64,000 bases of DNA from DATGKG01 sp963783145 (lineage in GTDB: Bacteria > Desulfobacterota > Binatia > Binatales > Binataceae). Below the pieces are notes generated by a model. The model did not search any database, was not told where the DNA came from, and saw nothing but the letters and a program-made list of their open reading frames with translations. The stretch's first letter is position 1; each line of letters begins with the position of its first letter. The DNA is taken from positions 806,001 through 870,000 of the forward strand of contig CAWAMM010000007.1 in NCBI GenBank assembly GCA_963783145.1, written 5' to 3'. The translations under genes were made by a program, and so were the position numbers. Shown here piece by piece: positions 34,951 through 45,013 of this stretch.

Positions 34951-37386
34951 TCAGAGCTGCCAGATTTTTTCGTAGTATTCCCGAATCGCTCGATCCGAAG
35001 AAAACCGACCCATGCGGGCGATGTTCAAAATCGACATCCGGGCCCACTTCCGTTCGTCCTTGAACGCCTCCGACACGCGGCTTTGACAATTGATGTACGA
35101 CTGATAGTCAGCGAGCACCAAAAAGGGATCGTGATTTAAAAGCGAGTCGACTAGCGGACGGAAGATCTCCTGATCGCCCCGCGAGAATATGCCCCCTGCG
35201 ATCGCATCGATCGCCTCGCGCAACTCAGGGATGCGGTCATAGAACTCGCGTGGCCGATAGCCCTCCGCCTGGATCGCGAAAACTTGCTGGGTCGTCAGAC
35301 CAAACAGAAAAAAATTATCCACCCCGACTTCGTTCATGATCTCGATGTTCGCCCCATCCAGCGTGCCGATGGTCAACGCGCCGTTCATCGCGAACTTCAT
35401 ATTGCCGGTCCCCGAGGCTTCCTTGCCGGCAGTTGAAATCTGTTCGGATAGGTCCGCGGCCGGATAGATCAGTTGGCTGGTCTTGATGTTGAAATTCGGG
35501 ATGAAGACGACTTTGATCCGATGGTCCACTTCGCGATCGGCATTTACGACCTCGCCCACCGAATTGATCAGCTTGATGATGAGCTTGGCCATTGCATAGC
35601 CGGGAGCGGCCTTACCGCCGAAGACGAAGGTCCGCCGTGGCATACTCATCCCGGGGTTGCGCTTCAGCCGGTTGTAAAGCGTGATGAGGTGAAGAACATT
35701 GAGGTGCTGGCGTTTATATTCATGAATGCGCTTGACCTGCACATCGAACATAGACTCCGGGTCAATTTTTATTCGGGTAGTCTGTTCAGCCAGTTCCGCG
35801 AGCGCGCGCTTGTTCGAAAGCTTGATCAAGCGCAGCGCGGACTGCGCTTCCGAATCATCCGCAAAGTTTTCAAACTGGCGCAATTCGGTTTCGAGATTGG
35901 AAAGCCAGCTGTTGCCGATTTTTCGTGTGATGAGATCGGTGAGCTGGGAATTACTTACCGCGAGCCAGCGCCGCGGCGTCACTCCGTTAGTAACGTTGGT
36001 GAACTTTTCCGGATAGAGCTCGGCGAAATCGCGCATCACGTCGCGCTTCAGCAACTCCGAGTGAAGCTCGGCGACGCCATTGATTTTGCGGCTGGCGATC
36101 GCAGCTAGATGAGCCATCCTTACATAGCGTTCGCCACTCTCATCGATAATCGACAGGCTCGCGATCCGTTGCACATCGTTCGGATAGCGCTCCCGCACCT
36201 GATCCAGGAAACGCGCATTGATCTCGTAGATGATCTGCAGATGACGCGGCAGCAATTCCTCGAAAATCCGCAACGGCCACTTTTCGAGCGCTTCCGGTAG
36301 AAGAGTGTGGTTGGTGTAAGCGAAGGTGTGACGGGTGATCTCCCACGCTTCGTCCCAACCAAGGTTATAGTCATCGAGTAACAGACGCATCAGTTCCGCC
36401 ACCGCAATCGAAGGATGCGTATCGTTGAGCTGAATCGTCCAGTACTTATGAAACTCGGTTATCGAGCGGCGCCGCAGGCGATGTAACCTGAGCATGTCCT
36501 GCAGTGAGCAGGAGACAAAGAAGTACTGCTGCTCAAGACGAAGGATTTTGCCGCTGACCTGTTCGTCATTGGGGTACAGGACCTTGGTGACGTTCTCGGA
36601 TTGGACCTTTGCTTCCACCGCGCCGTAGTAGTCGCCCGTGTTAAAAGCCCTGAAGTCGAAAGACTCATGCGCTTCGGCCTTCCACAAGCGCAGCAGATTC
36701 ACCCATGGCACGTGGTAGCCGAGGATCGGCGTGTCATAGGCGACTCCCTTGATGACGCGATTAGGAGTCCATCGAGTGCGCATGGTTCCGGACTCATCCG
36801 CGACACGTTCGACTTTCCCGCCGAATCCTACGTAGTGGAAATTCTGCGGCCTCGCGATTTCCCACGGATTGCCGTTGCGCAACCATTCATCACTCAGCTC
36901 CACTTGCCATCCGTCGCGAATTTCCTGGCGGAAGATACCGAACTCATAGCGAATACCGTACCCTATCGCTGGCATCTTGAGGGTCGCCATCGAATCCATG
37001 AAACAGGCGGCCAAGCGCCCTAGACCACCATTCCCCAGCCCCGGCTCCTGTTCTTGCCAAATAAGGTCCTTCAGATTTTGGCCTAACTCAGCGACTGCTC
37101 GCTCAACTTGTGGAAAGATTCCCAGACCGATGATGTTGTTGTGCAAATGGGGTCCGAGAAGAAACTCGGCCGAGAGATACGCAACCACGCGCTCATAGTT
37201 CGACGATCGCACATCGGTGCCGCTGTACCAGTGGCCAACGAGCAACCCCCGCACCGTCATCGCTAGCGCGGTGTACCAGTCGTTGCGCGTGGCATAGTTG
37301 GGCTGCCTGGCCAGCGCCCGTTCGAGGTTTTCCAAAATTCGTTGCTTAATCGCGGTAACTGATGTGTGGTCGGTTGAATTGAGCAT
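34951..37386 (-). CDS. glgP: Glycogen/maltodextrin phosphorylase
   Basis: 811 residues, the normal length. Motifs are SAEFLLG near the N terminus, QEQEPGLGNGGLGRLAACF, WTIQLNDTHPSIAVAE, NVTNGVTPRRW, RIHEYKRQHLNVLH and the PLP-lysine site GTGNMKF. It releases glucose-1-phosphate from alpha-1,4-glucan. It is divergent from pgm, whose product would convert glucose-1-P to glucose-6-P, so the two form a storage-glucan degradation pair sharing a 235-base intergenic region. Confidence 0.97.
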   Translation of the reverse strand: MLNSTDHTSVTAIKQRILENLERALARQPNYATRNDWYTALAMTVRGLLVGHWYSGTDVRSSNYERVVAYLSAEFLLGPHLHNNIIGLGIFPQVERAVAELGQNLKDLIWQEQEPGLGNGGLGRLAACFMDSMATLKMPAIGYGIRYEFGIFRQEIRDGWQVELSDEWLRNGNPWEIARPQNFHYVGFGGKVERVADESGTMRTRWTPNRVIKGVAYDTPILGYHVPWVNLLRLWKAEAHESFDFRAFNTGDYYGAVEAKVQSENVTKVLYPNDEQVSGKILRLEQQYFFVSCSLQDMLRLHRLRRRSITEFHKYWTIQLNDTHPSIAVAELMRLLLDDYNLGWDEAWEITRHTFAYTNHTLLPEALEKWPLRIFEELLPRHLQIIYEINARFLDQVRERYPNDVQRIASLSIIDESGERYVRMAHLAAIASRKINGVAELHSELLKRDVMRDFAELYPEKFTNVTNGVTPRRWLAVSNSQLTDLITRKIGNSWLSNLETELRQFENFADDSEAQSALRLIKLSNKRALAELAEQTTRIKIDPESMFDVQVKRIHEYKRQHLNVLHLITLYNRLKRNPGMSMPRRTFVFGGKAAPGYAMAKLIIKLINSVGEVVNADREVDHRIKVVFIPNFNIKTSQLIYPAADLSEQISTAGKEASGTGNMKFAMNGALTIGTLDGANIEIMNEVGVDNFFLFGLTTQQVFAIQAEGYRPREFYDRIPELREAIDAIAGGIFSRGDQEIFRPLVDSLLNHDPFLVLADYQSYINCQSRVSEAFKDERKWARMSILNIARMGRFSSDRAIREYYEKIWQL

Positions 37387-37621
37387 GCGCCCCGGTCCTT
37401 AGGAACCTAAAAGTGGCTGGTCCACGGCCAAAGCCTCCTTATATGCGGGGCAGAAGATCGCACGCAAATGAACAATTCGTGACGTGGCGCAGCACCGACT
37501 TCCGGTGGCGAAAATGGAAGATGATCACGATCCCGCAATCGTTATGAAAACCGACCCCAGACTTTCGGACTCGTCCAGTGCTAGTCTAAACCCATAAGAA
37601 GCGAAATCTCGGCATTTATTT

Positions 37622-39271
37622 ATGAAGTTGAATCCGCTTGCTGGAAAACCGGCGCCCCCCTCGATGCTGGTAAACGTCCCGCGCCTCATAACCGCCTACT
37701 ATGCGGAACGTCCCGACCCCGCGATTGCGTCGCAGCGGGTGGCGTTCGGCACCTCGGGTCATCGCGGTTCGGCATTCGAGCGCGCCTTCAATGAGGCGCA
37801 CATCCTCGCGATCACCCAGGCGATTTGTACCTATCGCAAAGGGCAAAACATCGATGGTCCGCTTTTCCTCGGCATGGATACGCATGCGTTGTCGGAGCCC
37901 GCGTTCGCTTCCGCAATGGAGGTGCTGGCCGCCAACGAGGTGCAGATAATGATCGATAGCGCGCGCGGCTACACGCCGACGCCGGTCATTTCGCACGCGA
38001 TCCTGACCTACAATCGCGGGCGCAAAAGCGGCCTCGCCGATGGCATCGTCATCACCCCATCCCACAATCCTCCGGCCGATGGCGGCTTCAAGTACAACCC
38101 GCCTAGCGGCGGCCCGGCGGATACTCAGGTCACCGGCGCGATCGAAAAATCCGCCAACGCGATTCTTGCGAACGAACTGCGCGAGGTGAAGCGCATTCCT
38201 TTCGAGCGCGCGATGAACGCGCCGAGCACGCATCGCCACGACTATGTCGAGTCCTACGTCAGCGATCTTCAGAGCGTCGTGAACATGGATGCGATAGCGA
38301 ACGCAGGGGTTCGCATCGGCATCGATCCACTCGGAGGCGCCGTCGTGCACTACTGGGGACCGATCATCGATCGCTACCGCATCAAGGCCACGGTGGTGAA
38401 TGATGCCGTCGATCCTACTTTTCGTTTCATGAGCGTGGACTGGGACGGCAAAATCCGGATGGATTGCTCCTCGCCCTATGCGATGGCGCGGCTGGTCGAG
38501 ATGAAGGATCGCTTCGATATCGCGTTCGCCAACGACACCGACAGCGACCGCCATGGCATCGTGACGCCCAGCTCGGGTTTGATGAATCCCAATCACTATC
38601 TCGCGGTAGCAATTTCCTACCTGTTCAAGCATCGCGAGGGCTGGCCGAAAGACGCCGCGGCCGGGAAGACCGTCGTCAGCAGCAGCATGATCGATCGCGT
38701 GGCGGCCGCGCTAGGACGCCGCCTCGTCGAGGTTCCGGTCGGTTTCAAATGGTTCGTCGACGGGCTGCTCGACGGCTCGATCGGTTTTGGCGGTGAAGAA
38801 AGCGCGGGTGCATCCTTCCTGCGCCGCGACGGCGGCGTATGGACCACCGACAAGGACGGCATCGTTCCCGCCTTGCTCGCGGCGGAAATCACCGCGCAAG
38901 CGGGCCGCGATCCCGGCACTCTGTACCAGGAGCTCACGCGCGAGTTCGGCGCCCCCGTGTATGAACGCATCGATGCGCCGGCGACCGCGGAGCAGAAAAA
39001 GATCCTCAGCAAGTTGTCGCCCGATCAGATCACGGCTAAGGATCTCGCCGGCGAAAAGATCATCGCGACGTTGACCAATGCGCCCGGCAACGGCGCTTCG
39101 ATCGGCGGATTGAAGGTCGTCACCGAGCATGGATGGTTCGCCGCGCGGCCTTCGGGGACCGAGGAAGTCTACAAAATTTACGCCGAGAGCTTCAAGGGCG
39201 AGGAGCATTTAAGGAGCATTCAGGAAGAGGCGCAGGCGCTGGTTGGAAAAGCCTTCGCCGCGGGAAACTAA
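37622..39271 (+). CDS. pgm: Phosphoglucomutase (alpha-D-glucose)
   Basis: 549 residues, like E. coli Pgm. The order is VAFGTSGHRGSAF, the catalytic phosphoserine in IVITPSHNPPADGG, the metal loop NDTDSDRHGIV, the sugar-binding FGGEESAGASF and the phosphate-binding ARPSGTEEVYKIY. It interconverts glucose-1-phosphate and glucose-6-phosphate in the cytoplasm. No ribosome binding site is obvious before ATG 37622. It pairs with glgP on the opposite strand and is followed closely by the GFA gene. Confidence 0.97.
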   Translation: MKLNPLAGKPAPPSMLVNVPRLITAYYAERPDPAIASQRVAFGTSGHRGSAFERAFNEAHILAITQAICTYRKGQNIDGPLFLGMDTHALSEPAFASAMEVLAANEVQIMIDSARGYTPTPVISHAILTYNRGRKSGLADGIVITPSHNPPADGGFKYNPPSGGPADTQVTGAIEKSANAILANELREVKRIPFERAMNAPSTHRHDYVESYVSDLQSVVNMDAIANAGVRIGIDPLGGAVVHYWGPIIDRYRIKATVVNDAVDPTFRFMSVDWDGKIRMDCSSPYAMARLVEMKDRFDIAFANDTDSDRHGIVTPSSGLMNPNHYLAVAISYLFKHREGWPKDAAAGKTVVSSSMIDRVAAALGRRLVEVPVGFKWFVDGLLDGSIGFGGEESAGASFLRRDGGVWTTDKDGIVPALLAAEITAQAGRDPGTLYQELTREFGAPVYERIDAPATAEQKKILSKLSPDQITAKDLAGEKIIATLTNAPGNGASIGGLKVVTEHGWFAARPSGTEEVYKIYAESFKGEEHLRSIQEEAQALVGKAFAAGN

Positions 39272-39296
39272 ACCATCAACATTCTGGAGAATCACA

Positions 39297-39629
39297 ATGA
39301 GCTACACCGGCGGATGTCACTGCGGAAAAATCGGGTTCGAGGTCGACGGCACCATCGATTCCCTTGCCGAGTGCAACTGCACCATTTGCACGAAACACGG
39401 CTACCTCCATTGGTTCGTGGGTAACGACAAACTGCATCTCAAAACGCCGCAAGCGAACGTCGGTACCTACACTTTCCGCAGCGGCAAGTACCAACATCAT
39501 TTCTGCCCGAACTGCGGATGCGCGCCGTACATTACTTCCGACGAGGGAACTTCCATCAATGTGCGATGCCTCGAGGGCGTCGACACCGCGGGCATCAAGC
39601 TGGGCCACTTCGACGGCCGCAGCCTTTGA
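39297..39629 (+). CDS. GFA (CENP-V-like) zinc-binding family protein
   Basis: 110 residues. The GFA zinc pattern is visible: GGCHCGKIGFE, CNCTICTKHG and FCPNCGCAPY, giving structural and catalytic Zn sites as in glutathione-dependent formaldehyde-activating enzyme. ATG 39297 has GGAGA 8 nt upstream. The frame opens earlier inside pgm but that part is antigenic to pgm's own frame. GFA members bind formaldehyde or small thiols. The specific reaction is unknown. Confidence 0.9.
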   Translation: MSYTGGCHCGKIGFEVDGTIDSLAECNCTICTKHGYLHWFVGNDKLHLKTPQANVGTYTFRSGKYQHHFCPNCGCAPYITSDEGTSINVRCLEGVDTAGIKLGHFDGRSL

Positions 39630-39636
39630 AGCGCGA

Positions 39637-40269
39637 CTATTGCGGAGCGCGCGCCGGCGGCAGGATGAAGTTGGTCTCCTGAAGCTGCCCGCGTTCCACC
39701 AGCTTGTGCCATAGATGGGTCGGGTCGGTGCTGAAAACCTGATCGGCGTCGGCGGGCACCACATACCATGCGCCCTGCATGATTTCGGCGTGAAGTTGCT
39801 CGGGAAGCCACTGCGCGCGGCCGATGAAGATCCGCAAATCGGGCGAGGCCTTACGATCCTTGAGAACTTGCGCGATCGTCTCGGAGTCGGTGCTCACGTA
39901 AAGATCCTCAATGATTTGGGTCGCTCGGTCCGGCGGATGCGACGTGCGAATCGCCAGGGTCGGCACACCGTTGTCAATGGGTCCTCCGTAGTAGGCGCCG
40001 TCGCTATCGTCCTTGAGCGATGGAACATGCGGAAACAGCTCGCGCGCCGAGGTCCCGGTCGGTTCGTTGATGATAACGCCGGCGACCAGCGGCGCCTCGG
40101 TGGTCGGCACCATCATAATGACGGAGTCGCGGAACACCGGGTCACCCATATCGGGGCTGGCCACCAGAAAGTAGGGTTTTGCGTCATCGGCGCCGGCGAT
40201 ACGGGCCGGCATCGGCGCCGCGATGAGCGCTGATACCAATAGAAGTGCTATTCGGAGCGAGAGGCGCAT
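39637..40269 (-). CDS. AlgH/YqgE family protein with signal peptide
   Basis: 210 residues. The N terminus MRLSLRIALLLVSALIAAPMPARIAG looks like an export signal. After it, PYFLVASPDMGDPVFRDSVIMMV and VAGVIINEPTG, YYGGPIDNG and FIGRAQWLPEQLHAEI are the AlgH/YqgE hallmarks. The family is normally cytoplasmic, so an exported version is unusual. It is convergent with the GFA gene, 7 bases apart. Function in general is poorly known (a proposed regulatory role in alginate synthesis for AlgH). Confidence 0.85.
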   Translation of the reverse strand: MRLSLRIALLLVSALIAAPMPARIAGADDAKPYFLVASPDMGDPVFRDSVIMMVPTTEAPLVAGVIINEPTGTSARELFPHVPSLKDDSDGAYYGGPIDNGVPTLAIRTSHPPDRATQIIEDLYVSTDSETIAQVLKDRKASPDLRIFIGRAQWLPEQLHAEIMQGAWYVVPADADQVFSTDPTHLWHKLVERGQLQETNFILPPARAPQ

Positions 40270-40393
40270 TTTCCAACCGCCATCTTCAACCCGTAGGCGG
40301 TAATGGCGCCCGGGTCAAGTTGCGGGTTGGACGAGGGCGCATCGCCGCTCGTCCAGTTTCTGAACCGGCCCCGCCCACCACCGCGAGCTGGCG

Positions 40394-42817
40394 CTATTTG
40401 ATCTTGCCCACCAACGAAACCGCCAGCGGTGTGCCGGCATTCACCCCGTAGGTGAAGGTGAGACCCAGGGAACCGGCGGTGGTGGTTGGCGAAGTTGGCT
40501 GGAACTCTACTCCGATCGTGCATTTTCCTTTCGGTTTGAGCGAGGTGTTGGAGCATGAGTCGGTGCTTCCCTTAATGAAAGGTCCGTGCAGTACCGCGGT
40601 GCCAATCTGCACGGTCGCGGTCGCGCTCAGATTTGAAATCGCGATGGCCTTTTGCGCTCCGCTCGATCCCACCGCCACCGGAGAAAATGAGACCAAGGTG
40701 GGAGCCTTAAGCGATACCACGGTGCCATTGCCCGACAGACTCACCGTTGCGGAACCGCCATTGTACGGCGCTGACAGCGATCCGGACGACGCCACCGGCA
40801 TACTCGGCGAGAACAGCACCATCACGGTGCAGCTCTTTTTGGGGGCCACGCTCTGCCCCGAACAAAGATCGGTTCCCGGCGCGATTTGGAACGGGGCCGC
40901 AACGCTGACCGTTCCCATGGTCGCATTGACACTGCCCTTGTTCGCGATACTCACCTTGTGCGCCTTGGAGGAGCTGCTCGCATCGAGATTGCCGAAGCTA
41001 ATTTGCCCCGGTGTTGCAACCATCGAGGTCGATGGCGCGGACTGGCCGTTCTTCACCGCGGCGGCAAAGACCTCGAAATCGATCGAGCCCCATCCACTCG
41101 CCTGATCGTAAGCGGTAGCGGCGGAAAATCCCTGGACGCCGCCGAAACTGTTGTTGCCCGAGGTAATGTCGTGGAAGCCATTGTCGGTGCCCGGAGTTCC
41201 GTATTGCTGCCGCGCTAGTTCATAGATGGTCGTGTTCAGCGCTCCCAAGGGGCCAAGTTGCGCTTCCAAATCCTTACCGACCCCGGCCCAAAGCGGAGCG
41301 GCCAGGCTGGTCCCGTCGATACAGCAGATGAGGACCCCATTGGAGCCGGAATTGCTGCCGATGAATACCGCGGGCGAGCCGCCCAGCAGCGCTACGTCAG
41401 GCGTATCACGCTTGCTGTCATTGGGAACGCCGGGGCCGGTCTGATATTTCGGCTTCGCGAATATCTGACTGGCGCCGCCGCCGGTCGCGCCACCGCCGGA
41501 AGATCCATCCTCCTGATCGTTCCACACCGTCTCGACCGGATATCCCTGATCGATGCCGTTCTGGTCGTAGTTGGGATGCAGGATCTGGGTTCCGCCGACC
41601 GCGGTCACATTCGGATCAGCCGCCATTTCGCTGACCGTCCGGCTGCTACCGGACACGCACTTGTTATTCACGTCAACGCTGCCGGCCGCGCCGTGATCTC
41701 CGGTCGACACGAAGACGGATTGGCCCTGGCTCGCAGCTTTCGCGAACAGGGGATCGAGGGTGCCGGTGTAAAATGAATTGGGAGAGCCGCAGAACTCAAA
41801 GCTGATGCTGATGACTTTGCAAGTGTCGTCGCTCACCGCTTTGGAAATGTCGCTGACCAGACTCGCTCCCTTGTAAAAAACCTGCGGCGCGCCGGGCGCC
41901 ATTACATGCGACCACTCGATGTCGAGGTATGCTTCGACATCGTCGCCGTTGGTTCCCGGATCGGAGCCGACCAGCTTTTGAGTGAGATCGATCGCCGGCA
42001 GGTCACTGAACTGATTGGTGAAGGTAGTGAGGGCCGCGGTGACAATGTCGGAGGTGCCGACGATCGCGATGCAATCGCCAGTGCCCAGTTGGAAATCCGC
42101 TGGCACATCGTAGGTGTTGCGCATATCGGCGTCGCCGTATGCTTCGCCATCGTTGATGATGACATCCTGCGCCAGCGCAGACGCGCCTACCGCAATGTTC
42201 GAGAGCGCTTTCCTGCGGCTTAGTTTGTGCCCCGGAGGCGCGATGGTCCGAAGCGCCTTGGAACCCGCCGGGATCTTGAGCACAGGCTCGGAATGCATCA
42301 GGTTATCGAGCCCGCCGATATAGCCGATGAGCGGCGCCAGCTGCGTTGGCACTTCCGGATCTTCCAGGTTCGAATATTCGACCGCGCTTAACTTCGCTAT
42401 GTGGACGCTAAAAGTCCGCTCCGCCTGCACTACCGAGCCGGTGAACTGGACTGACCCCGAGGTCGAGGCAATCGTGAATCCCTCGCCGCGCAGCCAATTC
42501 GCCACCGCGTCGATATCCGGCTGCCGGGGTCCGAATTCGCGATCGAACTCTCCGGGCTTCAGAAAACTGTGATAATTGGGCGAGGCAGGATCCTGAATCT
42601 CGGCGAGCAGCTGATCCAGGCGCGCGAGGTTACGCGGCTTAAGCCGGATCTCCATCGTGAGCGGTTGATTGGCGTCGGCATTTCCTACTACAAGACGCTG
42701 TTCCGCTTCGCCCGGATGATTGCCCTCCAGACGCGATACCTGGTCGCCATAACCTGGAGAGTAAGACCCCCAGAGGGTGGCATTAAGAACCAACAACGCG
42801 ATCACGAGCCGCTTCAT
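40394..42817 (-). CDS. S53-family (sedolisin/kumamolisin) serine-carboxyl peptidase with C-terminal Ig-like domains
   Basis: 807 residues from ATG 42817, which has AGGGGA upstream. A signal peptide is followed by a Pro-kumamolisin activation domain (residues ~40-190, with DPASPNYHSFLKPGEFDREFG). The catalytic domain has the Glu/Asp pair in DDVEAYLDIEW, the oxyanion Asp in VSTGDHGAAGSVD and the Ser in DGTSLAAPLWAG. The last ~230 residues hold two ASPM/choice-of-anchor-like beta domains (FGNLDASSSSKAHKVSIANKG, FSPVAVGSSGAQKAIAISN). It is likely secreted and activated at acid pH. Confidence 0.94.
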   Translation of the reverse strand: MKRLVIALLVLNATLWGSYSPGYGDQVSRLEGNHPGEAEQRLVVGNADANQPLTMEIRLKPRNLARLDQLLAEIQDPASPNYHSFLKPGEFDREFGPRQPDIDAVANWLRGEGFTIASTSGSVQFTGSVVQAERTFSVHIAKLSAVEYSNLEDPEVPTQLAPLIGYIGGLDNLMHSEPVLKIPAGSKALRTIAPPGHKLSRRKALSNIAVGASALAQDVIINDGEAYGDADMRNTYDVPADFQLGTGDCIAIVGTSDIVTAALTTFTNQFSDLPAIDLTQKLVGSDPGTNGDDVEAYLDIEWSHVMAPGAPQVFYKGASLVSDISKAVSDDTCKVISISFEFCGSPNSFYTGTLDPLFAKAASQGQSVFVSTGDHGAAGSVDVNNKCVSGSSRTVSEMAADPNVTAVGGTQILHPNYDQNGIDQGYPVETVWNDQEDGSSGGGATGGGASQIFAKPKYQTGPGVPNDSKRDTPDVALLGGSPAVFIGSNSGSNGVLICCIDGTSLAAPLWAGVGKDLEAQLGPLGALNTTIYELARQQYGTPGTDNGFHDITSGNNSFGGVQGFSAATAYDQASGWGSIDFEVFAAAVKNGQSAPSTSMVATPGQISFGNLDASSSSKAHKVSIANKGSVNATMGTVSVAAPFQIAPGTDLCSGQSVAPKKSCTVMVLFSPSMPVASSGSLSAPYNGGSATVSLSGNGTVVSLKAPTLVSFSPVAVGSSGAQKAIAISNLSATATVQIGTAVLHGPFIKGSTDSCSNTSLKPKGKCTIGVEFQPTSPTTTAGSLGLTFTYGVNAGTPLAVSLVGKIK

Positions 42818-42995
42818 TCGAGATCCCCTTTTTGCGCGCACCCGGGTCTTGGCGTTCCCATCTCCGGTCGGCGCTGCTACGCCCAGCACGACGACATAGG
42901 ATGCGCTATGGTTGGGCTAGAGTCGCTATAATAAGGATACCTTCCCGCCGCGAACGAACGAAGAGGCCACCCGCGGCTGCATCCCGGGACTGCCC

Positions 42996-43595
42996 TTATC
43001 GATAGGGAATCGGGTGCTGCTGCTCGTAGGTGGCGATGGCGGCGGCGTGCTCCAGCGTCAGCGCGACATCATCGAGGCCCTCGAGGAGGACACGCCTGGA
43101 ATGCGGCGCGATCTCGAAATGTGCGGACCACCCAGCCTCGTCGAAGACTTTCTGCCCGGCGAGATCGACTGATAGTTTATATCCAGGATGTTTCGCGATC
43201 GCCTGGAAGATCGCGTCGACCTCCTCGGGCTTGAGGATGAGCGTCAGAAATCCATTTTTGCCTGAATTGTTGAAAAAGATATCCGCATACGACGGGGCGA
43301 TGACCGCGCGGAAGCCATAGTCCTGCAGTGCCCACACCGCATGCTCGCGCGAGCTGCCGGAGCCGAAATTGGCGCGCGCCACCAGGATCTCGGCGCCTTT
43401 GTAGCGCGGCTCATTGAGGACGAAGGCGGGATTGTCCTTGCCCTCGGGGGTGAAGCGCCAATCGAAGAAGAGTCCCCGCCCCAGCCCGCTTCGGACCACC
43501 GCCTTGAGGAACTGCTTGGGGATGATCTGATCGGTATCGACGTTGGATCGATCGAGCGGCGCGACCAGACCGGTAAAATTCGTGAATAGCTTCAT
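42996..43595 (-). CDS. leuD: 3-isopropylmalate dehydratase small subunit
   Basis: 199 residues, the usual LeuD length. The family start MKLFTNFTGLVAPLDRSNVDTDQIIPKQFL is followed by AEILVARANFGSGSSREHAVWALQDYGF and ADIFFNNSGKNGFL. The frame runs upstream but ATG 43595 is 1 nt past the leuC stop and has GGGGGA 9 nt upstream. With LeuC it isomerises 2- to 3-isopropylmalate in leucine synthesis. It is the last gene of the marR-leuC-leuD operon. Confidence 0.96.
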   Translation of the reverse strand: MKLFTNFTGLVAPLDRSNVDTDQIIPKQFLKAVVRSGLGRGLFFDWRFTPEGKDNPAFVLNEPRYKGAEILVARANFGSGSSREHAVWALQDYGFRAVIAPSYADIFFNNSGKNGFLTLILKPEEVDAIFQAIAKHPGYKLSVDLAGQKVFDEAGWSAHFEIAPHSRRVLLEGLDDVALTLEHAAAIATYEQQHPIPYR

Positions 43596-43596
43596 T

Positions 43597-45006
43597 TTAG
43601 TCATTCCCCCAATTGCGAATGTCGACAAAATGCCCTGCCACCGCCGCCGCGGCTGCCATCTCGGGGCCGACCAGATGGGTGCGGCCGCCCTTGCCCTGTC
43701 GTCCTTCGAAGTTGCGATTCGAGGTGCTCGCGCAACGTTCGCCCGGCTTCAGGATGTCCGGGTTCATGCCGAGGCACATGGAGCATCCGGATTCACGCCA
43801 TTCGAATCCGGCTTCGGTGAAGATTTTGTCGAGGCCGAGTTTCTCAGCTTCTTCTTTGACGTGCTGCGAACCGGGCACCACCATCGCATGCACAGTATTC
43901 GCGACCTTGCGCCCTTTGACGACATTGGCGGCATTGGTCAAATCGCTGATCCGCGAGTTGGTGCATGAACCGATGAACACCCGATCGATCTTGATGTCCT
44001 CGATCTTCGTGCCCGGCTTGAGCGCCATGTATTCCAGCGCCGCCTCAGCCGATTTGCGCGAGCCCTCGTCCTTCATCGCGGCGGGATCGGGAACCTTGCC
44101 CGTGACCTCAACCACCATGCCGGGGTTGGTGCCCCACGTCACTTGCGGCGCGATGTCTTTGGCGTCGATGCGTAATTCGCGATCGAACTTCGCGCCCTCA
44201 TCGCTCGTGAACGTAAGCCACTTTGCCGCCGCCTTTTCGAATTCCGCACCCTTCGGTGCATTCTTGCGGCCGCGCAGGTAGTCGACGGTCTTCTGGTCCG
44301 CCGCTACCATGCCGGCGCGCGCGCCCGCTTCGATCGACATGTTGCATACGGTCATTCGCTCTTCCATCGAGAGCGCCTGCACCGCGCTGCCGCGATACTC
44401 GACCACGCATCCGGTCGCGCCGTCGGTGCCGATGCGGCCGATGATCGCGAGGATCATGTCCTTGGCCGATACGCCCGGGAGCAGCTTGCCATCGATGCTG
44501 ATGGAAAAGGTCTTCGGCTTCGCCTGCCATAGGCATTGCGTTGCCAGCACATGCTCGACTTCGCTGGTGCCGATACCGAACGCGAGCGCGCCGAACGCGC
44601 CGTGGGTCGCGGTGTGGCTGTCGCCGCATACGATCGTCATCCCGGGCTGTGTGAGTCCCAGCTCGGGGCCGATCACGTGCACGATGCCCTGATCAGGAGA
44701 GGCGAGATCATAAAGTGGAATGCCGAATTCGCGGCAATTCTTCTTCATCATCTCGACTTGCAGCGCGGAGTCGGGATCGGCGATGGGACGATCTCGATCG
44801 ACGGTGGGGATGTTGTGGTCGAGCGTCGCAAAGGTGCGGCCGGGCACGCGAACCTTGCGACCCGCCACCCGCATCGCCTCGAAGGCCTGCGGCGAAGTAA
44901 CCTCGTGAATCAGATGGAGATCGATGTAGAGCAGGCTAGGTTGACCGGGCTTCTCCATCACGGAATGTTCGTTCCAGATTTTATCGAACAGAGTTAAAGC
45001 CGCCAT
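43597..45006 (-). CDS. leuC: 3-isopropylmalate dehydratase large subunit
   Basis: 469 residues with the aconitase-type layout. YIDLHLIHEVTSPQAFE starts the protein, CGDSHTATHGAFGALAFGIG carries the substrate site, and the [4Fe-4S] Cys lie in FIGSCTNSR and SGCSMCLGMN. It follows the MarR gene by 7 bases and its stop is 1 nt from the leuD start. The operon lacks leuA and leuB in this window. Confidence 0.97.
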   Translation of the reverse strand: MAALTLFDKIWNEHSVMEKPGQPSLLYIDLHLIHEVTSPQAFEAMRVAGRKVRVPGRTFATLDHNIPTVDRDRPIADPDSALQVEMMKKNCREFGIPLYDLASPDQGIVHVIGPELGLTQPGMTIVCGDSHTATHGAFGALAFGIGTSEVEHVLATQCLWQAKPKTFSISIDGKLLPGVSAKDMILAIIGRIGTDGATGCVVEYRGSAVQALSMEERMTVCNMSIEAGARAGMVAADQKTVDYLRGRKNAPKGAEFEKAAAKWLTFTSDEGAKFDRELRIDAKDIAPQVTWGTNPGMVVEVTGKVPDPAAMKDEGSRKSAEAALEYMALKPGTKIEDIKIDRVFIGSCTNSRISDLTNAANVVKGRKVANTVHAMVVPGSQHVKEEAEKLGLDKIFTEAGFEWRESGCSMCLGMNPDILKPGERCASTSNRNFEGRQGKGGRTHLVGPEMAAAAAVAGHFVDIRNWGND

Positions 45007-45013
45007 CTGATAT

